Source: Sulfurovum sp.
GTDB taxonomy: Bacteria; Campylobacterota; Campylobacteria; Campylobacterales; Sulfurovaceae
Assembly: GCA_021166685.1 (NCBI GenBank)
Contig: JAJPEU010000018.1
Span: 1 to 36,508 of the forward strand
Length of the DNA stretch: 36,508 nucleotides
Direction of reading: 5' to 3'
Position 1 is the stretch's first letter. Each line of letters opens with the position of its first letter. The notes under the pieces were generated by a model. It saw only the letters and a program-made list of their open reading frames with translations. It did not search any database and was not told the DNA's origin. Made by a program: the position numbers and the translations under genes. Of this stretch, positions 24,607 to 33,380 are shown in pieces.

Positions 24607-25986
24607 ATGATCAGTCAATCCATATTTAGAGAGTATGATATCCGCGGAATTTTTGAAAAAGAACTCAACGAAGAGAGTGTCATGAAGATCGGCTACGTGC
24701 TTGCATCCAAGATTAACGGCATCTATGTGGCAGTTGACTATGATGCAAGATCTCACTCTTTGCAACTTTTTGAATGGCTGGCTGCAGGACTCAATGCAGG
24801 AGGCAAGCAGATACTATCGACAGGCATTGTCCCGACACCGGTAAACTATTTTACCAACTACCAGGCATGGAACGGCATTACGCCTTCGGCCTCTGTGATG
24901 ATCACGGGTTCGCACAATCCACCCGAATATAACGGATTTAAGATCACGGTTGATCAGGCACCTTTTTTTGGAGAGGATATCTACCGTTTAGGTAAAGAGG
25001 CAGAGAGAATAGCAAGCGTTCCAAGGGTGCCAAGAGAGGTAATAAAGATCGATGCGGTCACGCGCTATATCGACTATATGGTAACACATTTTTCTCATCT
25101 GAAGGGAATGAAAGAGCACATTGTTTATGACTGCGGCAATGGAGTAGCAGGCATCGTGCTGCCTGAGATCTTTACGCGGTTAGAGCTGCACAGCAAAGGT
25201 ATTTTTATCGAACCGGACGGCATGTTTCCGAACCATCATCCCGATCCCTCGGATGAAAAAAATCTCAAAGAAATAAAAGCGCTTTTGGCCAAAGAGGGGG
25301 ATATTGCTTTTGCCTATGACGGGGATGCGGACAGGATTGCTGTTTTGACGCGCAAATACAACATCAAGGGTGACCAAATGGCACTCCTTTATGCCATGAA
25401 GATGGAAAATCCTACCGTCATCGGAGAAGTCAAATGTTCGCAAGTGATGTATGATGAGCTAAAGCGCCGAGGTGCTACGGCTATTATGTATAAAACAGGA
25501 CATTCCAACCTAAAGGTCAAAATGAAAGAGGCCAATGCCCAGCTTGCATGTGAAGTGAGCGGACATATCTTTTTTAAAGACCGTTATTTTGGGTATGATG
25601 ATGCGGTTTACGCTACATTGAGGATGCTGGAACTTATTCATGACGGGATCGATATAGACAAAGAGATAGAGGCGCTTCCTAAGGTTTTTTCCACCGAAGA
25701 GATCAAGGTGGAGACGACTGAGGAGGAGAAGTTTAAACTGATCGAGGAGATCAAACTCCTGCTTAAAAACCCTCCGGCGGATTTTCCTGCGATTGTCGAC
25801 ATCATTGAAGTGGACGGGGTGCGCATCAATTTTGAAAAAGGGTGGGGCTTGGTCAGGGCCAGCAACACCACGCCGATACTTGTCACGCGCTTTGAGTCTG
25901 AAGACGCGCTTCATGCCAAAGAGTATGAGGAAAAAGTAAACGATCTTATAACAGAAGCGAAAAGACTGGTGAAAAGTACCCGATAA
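24607..25986 (+). CDS. manB: Phosphomannomutase/phosphoglucomutase
   Basis: A 459-residue alpha-D-phosphohexomutase, AlgC-like. The catalytic phosphoserine is Ser102 in MITGSHNPPEYNGFK. The metal-binding loop is YDGDADR (237-243). The sugar-specificity loop is CEVSGHIFFKDRY (about 318) and the phosphate-binding loop is RASNTTPILVTRFE (about 418). The enzyme interconverts mannose-6-P/mannose-1-P and usually glucose-6-P/glucose-1-P, feeding polysaccharide precursors. Length matches AlgC (about 460). It is followed 17 nt later by pgi, and galU lies after that, so it heads a sugar-nucleotide supply block. The symbol is by family; substrate range is not proven by sequence. Confidence 0.93.
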   Translation: MISQSIFREYDIRGIFEKELNEESVMKIGYVLASKINGIYVAVDYDARSHSLQLFEWLAAGLNAGGKQILSTGIVPTPVNYFTNYQAWNGITPSASVMITGSHNPPEYNGFKITVDQAPFFGEDIYRLGKEAERIASVPRVPREVIKIDAVTRYIDYMVTHFSHLKGMKEHIVYDCGNGVAGIVLPEIFTRLELHSKGIFIEPDGMFPNHHPDPSDEKNLKEIKALLAKEGDIAFAYDGDADRIAVLTRKYNIKGDQMALLYAMKMENPTVIGEVKCSQVMYDELKRRGATAIMYKTGHSNLKVKMKEANAQLACEVSGHIFFKDRYFGYDDAVYATLRMLELIHDGIDIDKEIEALPKVFSTEEIKVETTEEEKFKLIEEIKLLLKNPPADFPAIVDIIEVDGVRINFEKGWGLVRASNTTPILVTRFESEDALHAKEYEEKVNDLITEAKRLVKSTR

Positions 25987-26003
25987 GCAAAGAAGGAGTT
26001 TTT

Positions 26004-27227
26004 ATGAAAAACAGGCTTTATTTTAAATCTTTGGATATTAAAGTACAGAAAAAAGCGTTTGAATCGATCGTAAAAGAATGCGGAAACATAGGGTACTATG
26101 CGCTGCCGGAACAAGATGTTGAGCCGTTGCTGGCTTATGCTCGGATGATCCCTGAGCATATCAAGAACATTGCGGTGATCGGAATCGGGGGAAGCTCGCT
26201 GGGAGCAAAAGCCGTCTATGAATTTATCAAACCCAGAAAAACACTTTCAAGAGAACTCTGTTTTTTTGAAAGCACTGATCCCATTAGCATTCATGCGATG
26301 CTGGATACGTTGGATCTGGCCCTTACCCATTTTATTGTTATCTCCAAATCGGGCACGACCGTGGAGACATTTGCGATTTACAAGTATCTGCTGACGCTTC
26401 AAAGCGATATAAACCATTATACGTTCATTACCGATCCGGGTTCACCTTTGGAGCAGTATGCCAAAGCGGTTCAAGGCAAAGTAGTCTATCTGCCTTGTAA
26501 TGTAGGCGGCAGGTTTTCAGTTCTTTCGAGCGTGGGGCTGCTTCCTTTGGCGCTGTGCGGGATCGATATCCATTCGCTTTTAGAAGGGGCAAATTTCATA
26601 CGGGAAAGTTTCTTTGAAAAAGGGTATATTCTTGACGTGCTTCTCAAAAAAGCCGCATTCTATGCCAAAAACCATTCGCAGTACCACATTAACTGCATCT
26701 TTGCCTACTCGGAGACATTAACCTATTTTTGCCAATGGTACGTTCAGCTTTGGGGGGAAAGCCTTGGCAAGCGGCAGCTTCATAGTGCCTTCCATGTCGG
26801 TTTGACGCCCATTGGCCTCATAGGACCCAAGGATCAGCACTCATTTTTACAGCTTATCACGGAAGGCACCAGAGACAAATCTATCACTTTTATCAAGATA
26901 GAGGATTTTGAAGAAGAAAATCTCACCATTCCCGATCTTGTTTTGCCGCATCTGGAAACCCTGAATTGTCTCAACGGCCTTAGTTTTAATGCGCTGATCA
27001 ATCTTCAGTGCGATTCAACCATCGAGGCGCTGGAAGCACAGGGAGACATCCCTTTGGACTGCATTATGATCTCTAAAGCAGACGAATACCAGATGGGTTC
27101 GTTGATCTATTATTATGAACTGCTTGCTTCGCTTGTGGGAAAGCTCATAGATGTCAATGCCTATGATCAGCCCGGCGTAGAAGCCGGAAAGAGTATTTTA
27201 AAACAAAAACTGCAATGCAGGCGATAA
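26004..27227 (+). CDS. pgi: Glucose-6-phosphate isomerase
   Basis: A 407-residue short Pgi, as found in Campylobacterota (E. coli has 549). It interconverts glucose-6-P and fructose-6-P. Motifs are AVIGIGGSSLGAKAVYEF, the sugar-phosphate loop ISKSGTTVETFA, HVGLTPIGLIGPKDQHSFLQ (PGI signature) and, near the end, NAYDQPGVEAGK with the catalytic Lys. An AAGGAG box lies just upstream and the spacing from the mutase gene is 17 nt, so the two are cotranscribed. Together they link fructose-6-P to hexose-1-phosphates needed by galU. Confidence 0.97.
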   Translation: MKNRLYFKSLDIKVQKKAFESIVKECGNIGYYALPEQDVEPLLAYARMIPEHIKNIAVIGIGGSSLGAKAVYEFIKPRKTLSRELCFFESTDPISIHAMLDTLDLALTHFIVISKSGTTVETFAIYKYLLTLQSDINHYTFITDPGSPLEQYAKAVQGKVVYLPCNVGGRFSVLSSVGLLPLALCGIDIHSLLEGANFIRESFFEKGYILDVLLKKAAFYAKNHSQYHINCIFAYSETLTYFCQWYVQLWGESLGKRQLHSAFHVGLTPIGLIGPKDQHSFLQLITEGTRDKSITFIKIEDFEEENLTIPDLVLPHLETLNCLNGLSFNALINLQCDSTIEALEAQGDIPLDCIMISKADEYQMGSLIYYYELLASLVGKLIDVNAYDQPGVEAGKSILKQKLQCRR

Positions 27228-27256
27228 ATCGTGGATCTCATTTAGTTAGGTTTTGT

Positions 27257-27262
27257 TAAAAT
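27257..27262 (+). promoter_or_regulatory. Possible -10 box of galU
   Basis: TTTTGTTAAAATACAATT contains TAAAAT about 26 nt before the galU start codon. Readthrough from pgi, 60 nt upstream, is equally possible. Confidence 0.35.
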
Positions 27263-27287
27263 ACAATTAAAATAAAAAGGATTCCCT

Positions 27288-28115
27288 TTGATCAAAAAGT
27301 GTCTTTTCCCTGCCGCAGGCTATGGTACGCGGTTTTTGCCTGCAACCAAAGCAACTCCCAAGGAGATGCTGCCCATTCTTACAAAGCCTCTTATCCAGTA
27401 CGGTGTCGAAGAGGCGCTGGAGGCGGGTATTTACACGATGGCGATCGTGACAGGCCGCGGCAAGCGTGCGATTGAAGATCATTTTGATGTCTCTTATGAG
27501 CTGGAGCATCAGATCAAAGGGGGTTCGAAAGAACAGCTTCTTGATGAGATCCGGTCTTTGATCTCACGGTGCACTTTTTCTTATACGCGACAAGTGGAGA
27601 TGAAAGGTTTAGGCCATGCCATCCTCACAGGCGAAACACTCATAGGCAATGAACCTTTTGCCGTACTGCTTGCAGACGATCTGTGTACCGGCGGGCAGGA
27701 GGGGGTGCTTGCGCAGATGATAGCCGTATATGAGAAGTACCAGTGTTCAATCGTAGCGATCGAAGAGATTCCATTTGATCAAACCAACAAGTATGGCATC
27801 ATCGCAGGCACGTTGGTCGACAAAACACAGGACACCTACCGTGTCAGCGATATGGTGGAAAAACCGGATCCGCAGGACGCCCCTTCCAATCTTGCGATCA
27901 TCGGACGTTATATCCTTACACCCGATATCTTTGATATCCTGCGAAAAACAAAACCCGGCAAGGGCGGAGAGATACAGATCACCGATGCACTTCTTGAGCA
28001 GGCCAAGGAGGGCAGGGTTATCGCGTACAAATTTAAGGGACGCAGATTTGACTGCGGGGGAGTCGACGGGTTCGTCGAAGCAACCAACTACTTTTATAAG
28101 CTTTCGCAAGGCTGA
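27288..28115 (+). CDS. galU: UTP-glucose-1-phosphate uridylyltransferase
   Basis: A 275-residue nucleotidyltransferase making UDP-glucose from glucose-1-P. The N-terminal signature is KKCLFPAAGYGTRFLPATKA then TPKEMLPI. The metal/UTP region contains FAVLLADDLC, and KPGKGGEIQITDAL binds the sugar. The start codon is TTG at 27288, preceded by AAAAAGG eight nt upstream, and begins the family N-terminus MIKKCLFPA exactly. It follows the mutase and pgi, which supply its substrate. A hairpin plus T-run 65 nt after its stop is shared with the promoter of the polysaccharide operon. Confidence 0.96.
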   Translation: MIKKCLFPAAGYGTRFLPATKATPKEMLPILTKPLIQYGVEEALEAGIYTMAIVTGRGKRAIEDHFDVSYELEHQIKGGSKEQLLDEIRSLISRCTFSYTRQVEMKGLGHAILTGETLIGNEPFAVLLADDLCTGGQEGVLAQMIAVYEKYQCSIVAIEEIPFDQTNKYGIIAGTLVDKTQDTYRVSDMVEKPDPQDAPSNLAIIGRYILTPDIFDILRKTKPGKGGEIQITDALLEQAKEGRVIAYKFKGRRFDCGGVDGFVEATNYFYKLSQG

Positions 28116-28178
28116 ACCGTATAAAATAAAAAAATGGACACCAATCGGGTATCGGCAAGTTCTTAGCTAAAAGTTTCT

Positions 28179-28201
28179 TTGGCTATAATAGCCAAATTTT
28201 T
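28179..28201 (+). promoter_or_regulatory. Promoter of the polysaccharide operon inside an inverted repeat that can also terminate galU
   Basis: TTGGCTATAATAGCCAA is a perfect 7-bp inverted repeat with a 3-nt centre containing a consensus TATAAT (28184-28189). It is followed by ATTTTT, so RNA coming from galU would form a stem with a U-run, a plausible terminator. The tviB start is 28 nt after the box. Confidence 0.5.
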
Positions 28202-28216
28202 ATATCAGGATTGTAG

Positions 28217-29473
28217 ATGTCTTACAGGATAGCAGTAATCGGACTTGGTTATGTCGGTCTTCCTTTGGCGCATGCCTTTAGCGAAAAATATGAGGTGGTC
28301 GGGTTTGATATCGCCCAATGGCGTATCGATGAGCTTAACCGGGGCGTGGACCGTACGCTTGAGCTTAATGAAACACAGGTTAAAGAGGCGCTTGCGCATG
28401 GTATGAGGTTTACGGCCGACCTCAATGAGATCGCCAAGTGCAATATCTATATCGTTACGGTGCCGACTCCGATCGACAAGCATAAAAAACCGGACCTTAC
28501 CCCTTTGTACAAAGCGAGTGAATCGATCGGAAAAGTGCTGAAAAAAGACGATATCGTCATTTATGAATCTACCGTTTACCCCGGATGCACCGAAGAAGAG
28601 TGCGTTCCGGTACTCGAAAAATGCAGCGGTTTGAAATTTAACAAAGATTTCTTCTGCGGCTACAGCCCTGAACGGATCAATCCAGGAGATAAAGAGCACA
28701 CCGTGACCAAAATCAAAAAGGTTACCAGCGGCAGCACCCCGCAGATCGGACAAAAAGTCGATGCGCTTTATGCCAGCATCATCACTGCGGGAACCCATCT
28801 TGCCCCGACGATCAAAGTGGCTGAGGCGGCCAAGGTCATCGAAAACTCTCAGCGCGATATCAATATTGCGTTCGTGAATGAACTCGCGGTGATTTTTAAC
28901 AAACTGGGTATCGATACCGAAGCGGTATTGGAAGCTGCCGGAACCAAATGGAATTTCCTGCCGTTTCGTCCCGGACTCGTCGGAGGGCACTGTATCGGCG
29001 TCGATCCTTACTACCTCACCCATAAAGCGCAGGAGATCGGATACAATCCCGAGATTATCCTTGCGGGCCGACGGCTCAATGACAACATGGGGATCTATGT
29101 AGCAAACCAGGTGATCAAACTGATGATAAAAAAAGGCCACAGGATCGAAGGATCAAAAGTGCTGGTTTTGGGGATCACGTTTAAAGAAAACTGCCCCGAT
29201 ATCCGCAACAGCCGCGTCATCGATGTGATCCATGAATTGAAGGAGTTCGGCGTTGATGTCGACGTGTATGATCCCTGGGCGGACAAAGCCGAAGTTAAAC
29301 ATGAGTACGGCATCGGTATGGTCGAGTCATTCAAATACAGCAACTATGAGGCAATTATTTTGGCAGTGGCGCACCATCAGTTTAAAACGCTTGATCTGCA
29401 CAAAACGGACAAGTGCGTACTGTTTGATATCAAATCATTTATTGACAGCAAAAATGTGGACGGAAGACTATAA
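28217..29473 (+). CDS. tviB: Nucleotide-sugar dehydrogenase, TviB/WbpO type (UDP-HexNAc 6-dehydrogenase)
   Basis: A 418-residue member of the UDP-glucose/GDP-mannose dehydrogenase family. The NAD-binding loop is GLGYVGLP (9-16). The catalytic cysteine is Cys259 in [15 protein letters not shown], with [16 protein letters not shown] before it. Length and motifs fit the TviB/WbpO group, which oxidises UDP-GlcNAc or UDP-GalNAc to the uronic acid, rather than UDP-glucose dehydrogenase. The next gene encodes a matching 4-epimerase, so the pair probably makes UDP-GalNAcA. It is first in a long polysaccharide operon; the epimerase ATG follows its stop directly. Substrate is inferred from family and neighbour. 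Confidence 0.93.
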   Translation: MSYRIAVIGLGYVGLPLAHAFSEKYEVVGFDIAQWRIDELNRGVDRTLELNETQVKEALAHGMRFTADLNEIAKCNIYIVTVPTPIDKHKKPDLTPLYKASESIGKVLKKDDIVIYESTVYPGCTEEECVPVLEKCSGLKFNKDFFCGYSPERINPGDKEHTVTKIKKVTSGSTPQIGQKVDALYASIITAGTHLAPTIKVAEAAKVIENSQRDINIAFVNELAVIFNKLGIDTEAVLEAAGTKWNFLPFRPGLVGGHCIGVDPYYLTHKAQEIGYNPEIILAGRRLNDNMGIYVANQVIKLMIKKGHRIEGSKVLVLGITFKENCPDIRNSRVIDVIHELKEFGVDVDVYDPWADKAEVKHEYGIGMVESFKYSNYEAIILAVAHHQFKTLDLHKTDKCVLFDIKSFIDSKNVDGRL

Positions 29474-30514
29474 ATGAAGAAATTTGAACAATTGCTGGAA
29501 CGATTCAAAACTGAGCAGAAAACATGGCTTGTCACCGGCAATGCCGGTTTTATCGGTTCCAATTTGGCGGAGTTTCTGCTCAATCATAACCAAAAAGTCG
29601 TAGGGATTGATAATTTCTCAACAGGGTACCAGCACAATATCGATGATGTATTGGCTTCGGTCGGGGCAGATGCAGCCAAAAACTTTACCTTTATCCATGG
29701 GGATATCGCCGATTTTGAAACGTGTCAAAAAGCCTGCGAAGGCGTAGATATTGTTTTGCATCAGGCGGCTTTGGGGTCTGTGCCCCGCTCTATCGCCGAT
29801 CCTCTCACTTCCAACCGTTCCAATATCACAGGCTTTCTGGCTATGCTTACTGCAGCAAAAGATGCAGGCATCAAGCGGTTTGTCTATGCAAGTTCCAGTT
29901 CGGTTTACGGAGATTCGGCCGAACTGCCCAAAGTCGAAGAGCGTACGGGAAATCTTCTTTCTCCTTATGCGGCCATGAAGATGGCTAACGAGCTCTACGC
30001 AGGGGTATTTGCCCGCACTTACGGGATCGAAACGATAGGGCTGCGCTATTTCAATGTTTTCGGCCGACGCCAGGACCCCAACGGCGCCTATGCAGCCGTC
30101 ATCCCCAAATGGGTCGGCTCACTGCTCTCAAATGAAGAGGTATGTATCAACGGAGACGGTGAAACCAGCCGTGATTTTACCTATATCGACAATGTCATCC
30201 AGATGAATTTGCTTGCAGGAACCACAGACAACGTTAAAGCTTTCGGTGAAGCATTCAACGTGGCTGTGGGGGGACGAAATACCCTCAACGAACTCTACAG
30301 GATCATTGTTGAGAATCTTTCCGAACAGTTCAAAATTCAAAATTCAAAATTCAAAATTCCTAAAGGCCCGGTATACAGGGACTTTAGAGCAGGCGATATC
30401 CGTCATTCCAATGCTAATATTGTCAAGGCGCAAACGATGGTCGGTTATGCTCCCACCCATACGATCGAGCAGGGGATGAAAGAAGCAATCGCGTGGTATG
30501 TAAAAAATATATAA
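29474..30514 (+). CDS. tviC: NAD-dependent epimerase, TviC/WbpP type (UDP-HexNAc(A) 4-epimerase)
   Basis: A 346-residue extended short-chain dehydrogenase. The NAD loop is GNAGFIG (22-28), the active-site Ser lies in YASSSSVYG (138-146), and the catalytic Tyr165 and Lys169 are in SPYAAMK. NVFGRRQDPNGAYAAVIPKW and PVYRDFRAGDIRHS are typical of the WbpP/TviC group. Residues 286-295 (FKIQNSKFKI) are encoded by a tandem heptamer, TTCAAAA x4, in the stretch just before PVYRDFR; relatives I recall have a shorter loop there. Because 7 is not a multiple of 3, gain or loss of one unit would shift the frame and remove the last 60 residues. It starts with no gap after tviB. Whether it acts on the amino sugar or its uronate is not decided by sequence. 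Confidence 0.92.
   Translation: MKKFEQLLERFKTEQKTWLVTGNAGFIGSNLAEFLLNHNQKVVGIDNFSTGYQHNIDDVLASVGADAAKNFTFIHGDIADFETCQKACEGVDIVLHQAALGSVPRSIADPLTSNRSNITGFLAMLTAAKDAGIKRFVYASSSSVYGDSAELPKVEERTGNLLSPYAAMKMANELYAGVFARTYGIETIGLRYFNVFGRRQDPNGAYAAVIPKWVGSLLSNEEVCINGDGETSRDFTYIDNVIQMNLLAGTTDNVKAFGEAFNVAVGGRNTLNELYRIIVENLSEQFKIQNSKFKIPKGPVYRDFRAGDIRHSNANIVKAQTMVGYAPTHTIEQGMKEAIAWYVKNI
30329..30359 (+). repeat. Heptanucleotide tandem repeat (TTCAAAA)4 within the epimerase gene
   Basis: Four perfect copies of TTCAAAA (30329-30356) followed by a partial TTC. The repeat is in frame now (codons 286-295). It is the only such tandem array seen in the window. Unit length 7 makes slippage frame-shifting unless three units change together. 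Confidence 0.9.
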
Positions 30515-30533
30515 CGAACAAATACAGTATTCC

Positions 30534-31682
30534 GTGTTAACCAAATTTGCATCCCTGGCGGGAATCAACACTTTAACGGCTCTGATGAGTTTTTTTTCGA
30601 CCTGGCTTATCGTCCATAAGTCCGGACTGGAATTGGTCGGGCTTTTTGCCTATTGGAATGCATTGGTTGCGATGATTTCGCTGATCGTCTATCTCTTGCC
30701 GCCCAATTTTTCTATCATTTATCTCCAGGAGAAAGAAAATAATCATTTTGGACAGATGCTGTTCTCCCATTATGTCTATATCTCGCTTGTTTTTGTATGT
30801 TTGGCGTTTGCGGGTTTTTACTTTTCTTTGTTGTATTTTCTTGTTGTCTGTTTTGCTTTATGCGCCGTTTGGCTCAATTATATCGATATCGTTTCCCAGG
30901 CGGGCAACCGGCTGCACGCTTATTTTGTTTTAAAATTTTTTTCTGCATCCGGTATCGTGATCGTGTTGGCGCTGCTTGAAAAACTGACGATACAAACACT
31001 CTTTTTGATCTATATCGTCTCAAATTTTTTTACTATTTCACTGTATTTCATCGTCCATCGCTCTTCTGCTGAGAGGAAAGCCGTTTCGTTGTCGTACTAT
31101 CTGGCCTACATGAAAACGCACCATCGGACATTTAAGGGGTATTATTTGGATATTGTTGCCAAGCGTCTTAAGGATTCGGGATTGATTTTGATGATCGGCG
31201 CATTGGTTTCTCCGAGTGTTTTGGGTATTTTTTCAATTTTTCAAAAATGTGCCTCTTTTGTGGTGGGAAATATTCGTATTTTGGAGTCTCTGCTGCTGTC
31301 CAAAGTAAATTTTTTGCACTACAAGACGCTCTCTAAAAACATATCCTCGCTGCTGGGCACGATAGGTTTTGGCGGTATTTTTTCCCTGTCTGTAATGTTT
31401 CTTTACAGTTCAAACGCTCAGATACCCTGGGGTGAATTGTTTGTTTACTCCCTTTTTGTTTTTCCGGCAGCCAGGGTTATTTTTATTCGCAACAGCCTGC
31501 TGATGCATTATCAAACCGGCATTTTGAACCGGTATAATAGTTTATTTATTTTGATTTTTATCGCAGTCTTTATGCTGATGCTGGGCCGTGACCCGCTGTT
31601 GGCAATCTGTTTGGCGTATACCCTTAGTGAAACCATTGCATATCTCTATCTAAAAAAATATCAGGAGCGTTTTGGTGCGTAA
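30534..31682 (+). CDS. Wzx-like polysaccharide flippase (MOP superfamily)
   Basis: A 382-residue highly hydrophobic protein with about ten membrane segments, beginning KFASLAGINTLTALMSFFST. This is the usual N-terminus of Wzx/RfbX flippases, which move lipid-linked sugar repeat units across the inner membrane. It is shorter than most Wzx (400-480). The start taken is GTG at 30534, 19 nt after the epimerase stop; ribosome binding is weak, so coupling or another start is possible. The base composition is T-rich because of many Phe and Leu codons. It overlaps the acyltransferase gene by 8 nt. Wzx predicts a Wzy-dependent pathway, but no Wzy polymerase is visible before the window ends. Confidence 0.8.
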   Translation: MLTKFASLAGINTLTALMSFFSTWLIVHKSGLELVGLFAYWNALVAMISLIVYLLPPNFSIIYLQEKENNHFGQMLFSHYVYISLVFVCLAFAGFYFSLLYFLVVCFALCAVWLNYIDIVSQAGNRLHAYFVLKFFSASGIVIVLALLEKLTIQTLFLIYIVSNFFTISLYFIVHRSSAERKAVSLSYYLAYMKTHHRTFKGYYLDIVAKRLKDSGLILMIGALVSPSVLGIFSIFQKCASFVVGNIRILESLLLSKVNFLHYKTLSKNISSLLGTIGFGGIFSLSVMFLYSSNAQIPWGELFVYSLFVFPAARVIFIRNSLLMHYQTGILNRYNSLFILIFIAVFMLMLGRDPLLAICLAYTLSETIAYLYLKKYQERFGA

Positions 31683-32226
31683 ACTTTTACTTGGTTTCTT
31701 GTCGTATTTAAAATACAGGAACAAAAAATTTGCCCATATCGGATCAAATTGTTTTTTCAAATCCATACATTCCCAGTTTGCAAATACAGAAAATATCAGT
31801 ATGGGCGACAATGTATATATCGGCAAAAACGCAAATTTTGACGGCGCAGGGGGTATTGAGATCGGAAACGGTGTGGTGATCGCTCCCGATGTGACACTCT
31901 ACACGCGCACCCATTATTATGACGGCCCGCTGCTCGAAGCGCTGCCCTTTGATGATAAAATGATCTGTTCGCCGATTGTGATCGGGGACTATGTGTGGAT
32001 CGCTTCGGATGTGACCATTTTGCCCGGTGTGAAGATCGGAACGGGTGCTGTGGTCGGAGCAGGGGCCGTGGTTTCAAAGGATATCCCCGATTATGCCGTA
32101 GCGGTTGGAAATCCTGCAAAAGCGGTTAAATTTCGCGACAGGGAACGTTTTGAAACGCTTCTTAAAGAACAAGAACCGTTTGTATATAACAAATTAGGAC
32201 ACAAAAAGGTAAAGATCGCACGATGA
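31675..32226 (+). CDS. Hexapeptide-repeat acyltransferase (CatB/LbetaH family)
   Basis: A 183-residue left-handed beta-helix acyltransferase. Hexapeptide turns run through NISMGDNVYIGKNANFDGAG, IEIGNGVVIAPDVTLYTRTH and IVIGDYVWIASDVTILPGVK, then IGTGAVVGAGAVVSKDIPDY. The segment TRTHYYD carries the catalytic His, and VAVGNPAKAVKFR is the C-terminal cap typical of O-acetyltransferases such as WbbJ or LacA. It likely O- or N-acetylates a sugar of the surface polysaccharide. GTG at 31675 is preferred, 7 nt after AGGAG, although TTG at 31672 is also possible. It overlaps the flippase by 8 nt and the next gene by 4 nt (ATGA). Confidence 0.88.
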   Translation: MRKLLLGFLSYLKYRNKKFAHIGSNCFFKSIHSQFANTENISMGDNVYIGKNANFDGAGGIEIGNGVVIAPDVTLYTRTHYYDGPLLEALPFDDKMICSPIVIGDYVWIASDVTILPGVKIGTGAVVGAGAVVSKDIPDYAVAVGNPAKAVKFRDRERFETLLKEQEPFVYNKLGHKKVKIAR

Positions 32227-33380
32227 ATAAACTAATCTACATCCTCAACCACTACGCTTCAAACCAGGGCAGCCATTTTTATCATATCCTGCATCTGCTC
32301 GAAGAGATCGCCTCCAATGGCGTGGAGATCGTGCTCATCATAGAAAAAGCCGATGAACTGCCCCGCCTCAATCACGACAGGATCCAAATCATTGCCCAAA
32401 AAGAAACCCATCCCCTTAAACGAATGGTTGAACTGTTTGGGATACTGAAACGGCTCAATACCCAAGGCTACAAAAAAATCTTTATCCGTATCTCTCAAAA
32501 TGCAGCCTTGCCGGCAATCGCGGTTTCCGGATGGTACGGCAGCGAGGTGTACTATTGGCAAAGCGGCACTACCCATCTGGTGAATGATACCAAAATAAGA
32601 AGCCTGCAGGATCTCAAAAGGTTTTTGAAATCCGACCTGCCTTTTTACCTGACTAAAACGTTTGTTGACCATTTCGTCACCGGGCCTGAAAGTATGGCGG
32701 AGTATTACCGCGATGTTGTAAAGGTTGATCCAAAGCGGCTGATGGTTTTGTACAACGATATCGACCTTGGCCGTTTTACCGAAATCTCCGAGGAGAAAAG
32801 AAAAATCCTTCGCAAGGAGCTGGATATCGATGATGACAAAAAAATCATTTTGTTTGTGCATCGCCTGTCTCCTGTGCGAAAGAGCCTTTACTATATGCCG
32901 TATGTGATCGAAGCCGGCGCAGAGGCGTTGAGAAAAAACGGGTACCGGTGCATCGTTATCGGCGGGGGTTCGGAAAAAGAGGCGCTGGAAAAGGAAGTCA
33001 AAGCCAAAAAGCTTGACGATATCCTCAGTATCATGGGAGAAAAGCCCAATGCCCTGATCCAGAAGTATTACCAGATTGCAGAGATTTTCATCAACCCCAC
33101 CTTTACGGAAGGGTTCCCGCGTGTTTTGATCGAAGCGATGGCTTCAGGCCTTCCTATCGTCACCACCGATGCCGGCGGGATCAAAGATATCCTGGGGGCC
33201 AAGCAGCGTGAGTACATGGTCGATGTCCGTGACCGCGACGGCTTTGCCGAGAAACTTAGGCAGCTTATGGCCGACTCCGGCGCGCGCCGTGCACTCAAAG
33301 AAGAAAATCTTCACCGCGTGAAGCGTTATTCGACGGAAAATGTTGCAAAAATGTATATACAAAAGATTTTTCATGGCTAA
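32223..33380 (+). CDS. Glycosyltransferase family 4 (first of four)
   Basis: A 385-residue GT-B enzyme. The C-terminal nucleotide-sugar domain has FVHRLSPVRKSLYYMPYVIE, a diphosphate/sugar region (CIVIGGGSEKEALE) and the GT4 E-x7-E motif EGFPRVLIEAMASGLPIVTT then DAGGIKDIL. The N-terminal acceptor domain begins MNKLIYILNHYASNQGSHFY. It is cytoplasmic or membrane-associated and adds one sugar to the lipid-linked repeat unit. Donor and linkage cannot be read from sequence. The start overlaps the acyltransferase stop (ATGA), and the end overlaps the next glycosyltransferase by 8 nt. Confidence 0.9.
   Translation: MNKLIYILNHYASNQGSHFYHILHLLEEIASNGVEIVLIIEKADELPRLNHDRIQIIAQKETHPLKRMVELFGILKRLNTQGYKKIFIRISQNAALPAIAVSGWYGSEVYYWQSGTTHLVNDTKIRSLQDLKRFLKSDLPFYLTKTFVDHFVTGPESMAEYYRDVVKVDPKRLMVLYNDIDLGRFTEISEEKRKILRKELDIDDDKKIILFVHRLSPVRKSLYYMPYVIEAGAEALRKNGYRCIVIGGGSEKEALEKEVKAKKLDDILSIMGEKPNALIQKYYQIAEIFINPTFTEGFPRVLIEAMASGLPIVTTDAGGIKDILGAKQREYMVDVRDRDGFAEKLRQLMADSGARRALKEENLHRVKRYSTENVAKMYIQKIFHG

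Noticed and set aside
28205-29140. A 311-codon reverse-strand frame inside tviB.
   Set aside because: The forward frame is a full dehydrogenase with all motifs; the reverse translation is Phe/Arg/His-rich and matches nothing recognisable.
30329-30359. Reading the heptamer array as a short CRISPR or insertion-sequence end.
   Set aside because: The units are contiguous with no spacers, and no transposase, terminal repeat or cas gene is nearby.
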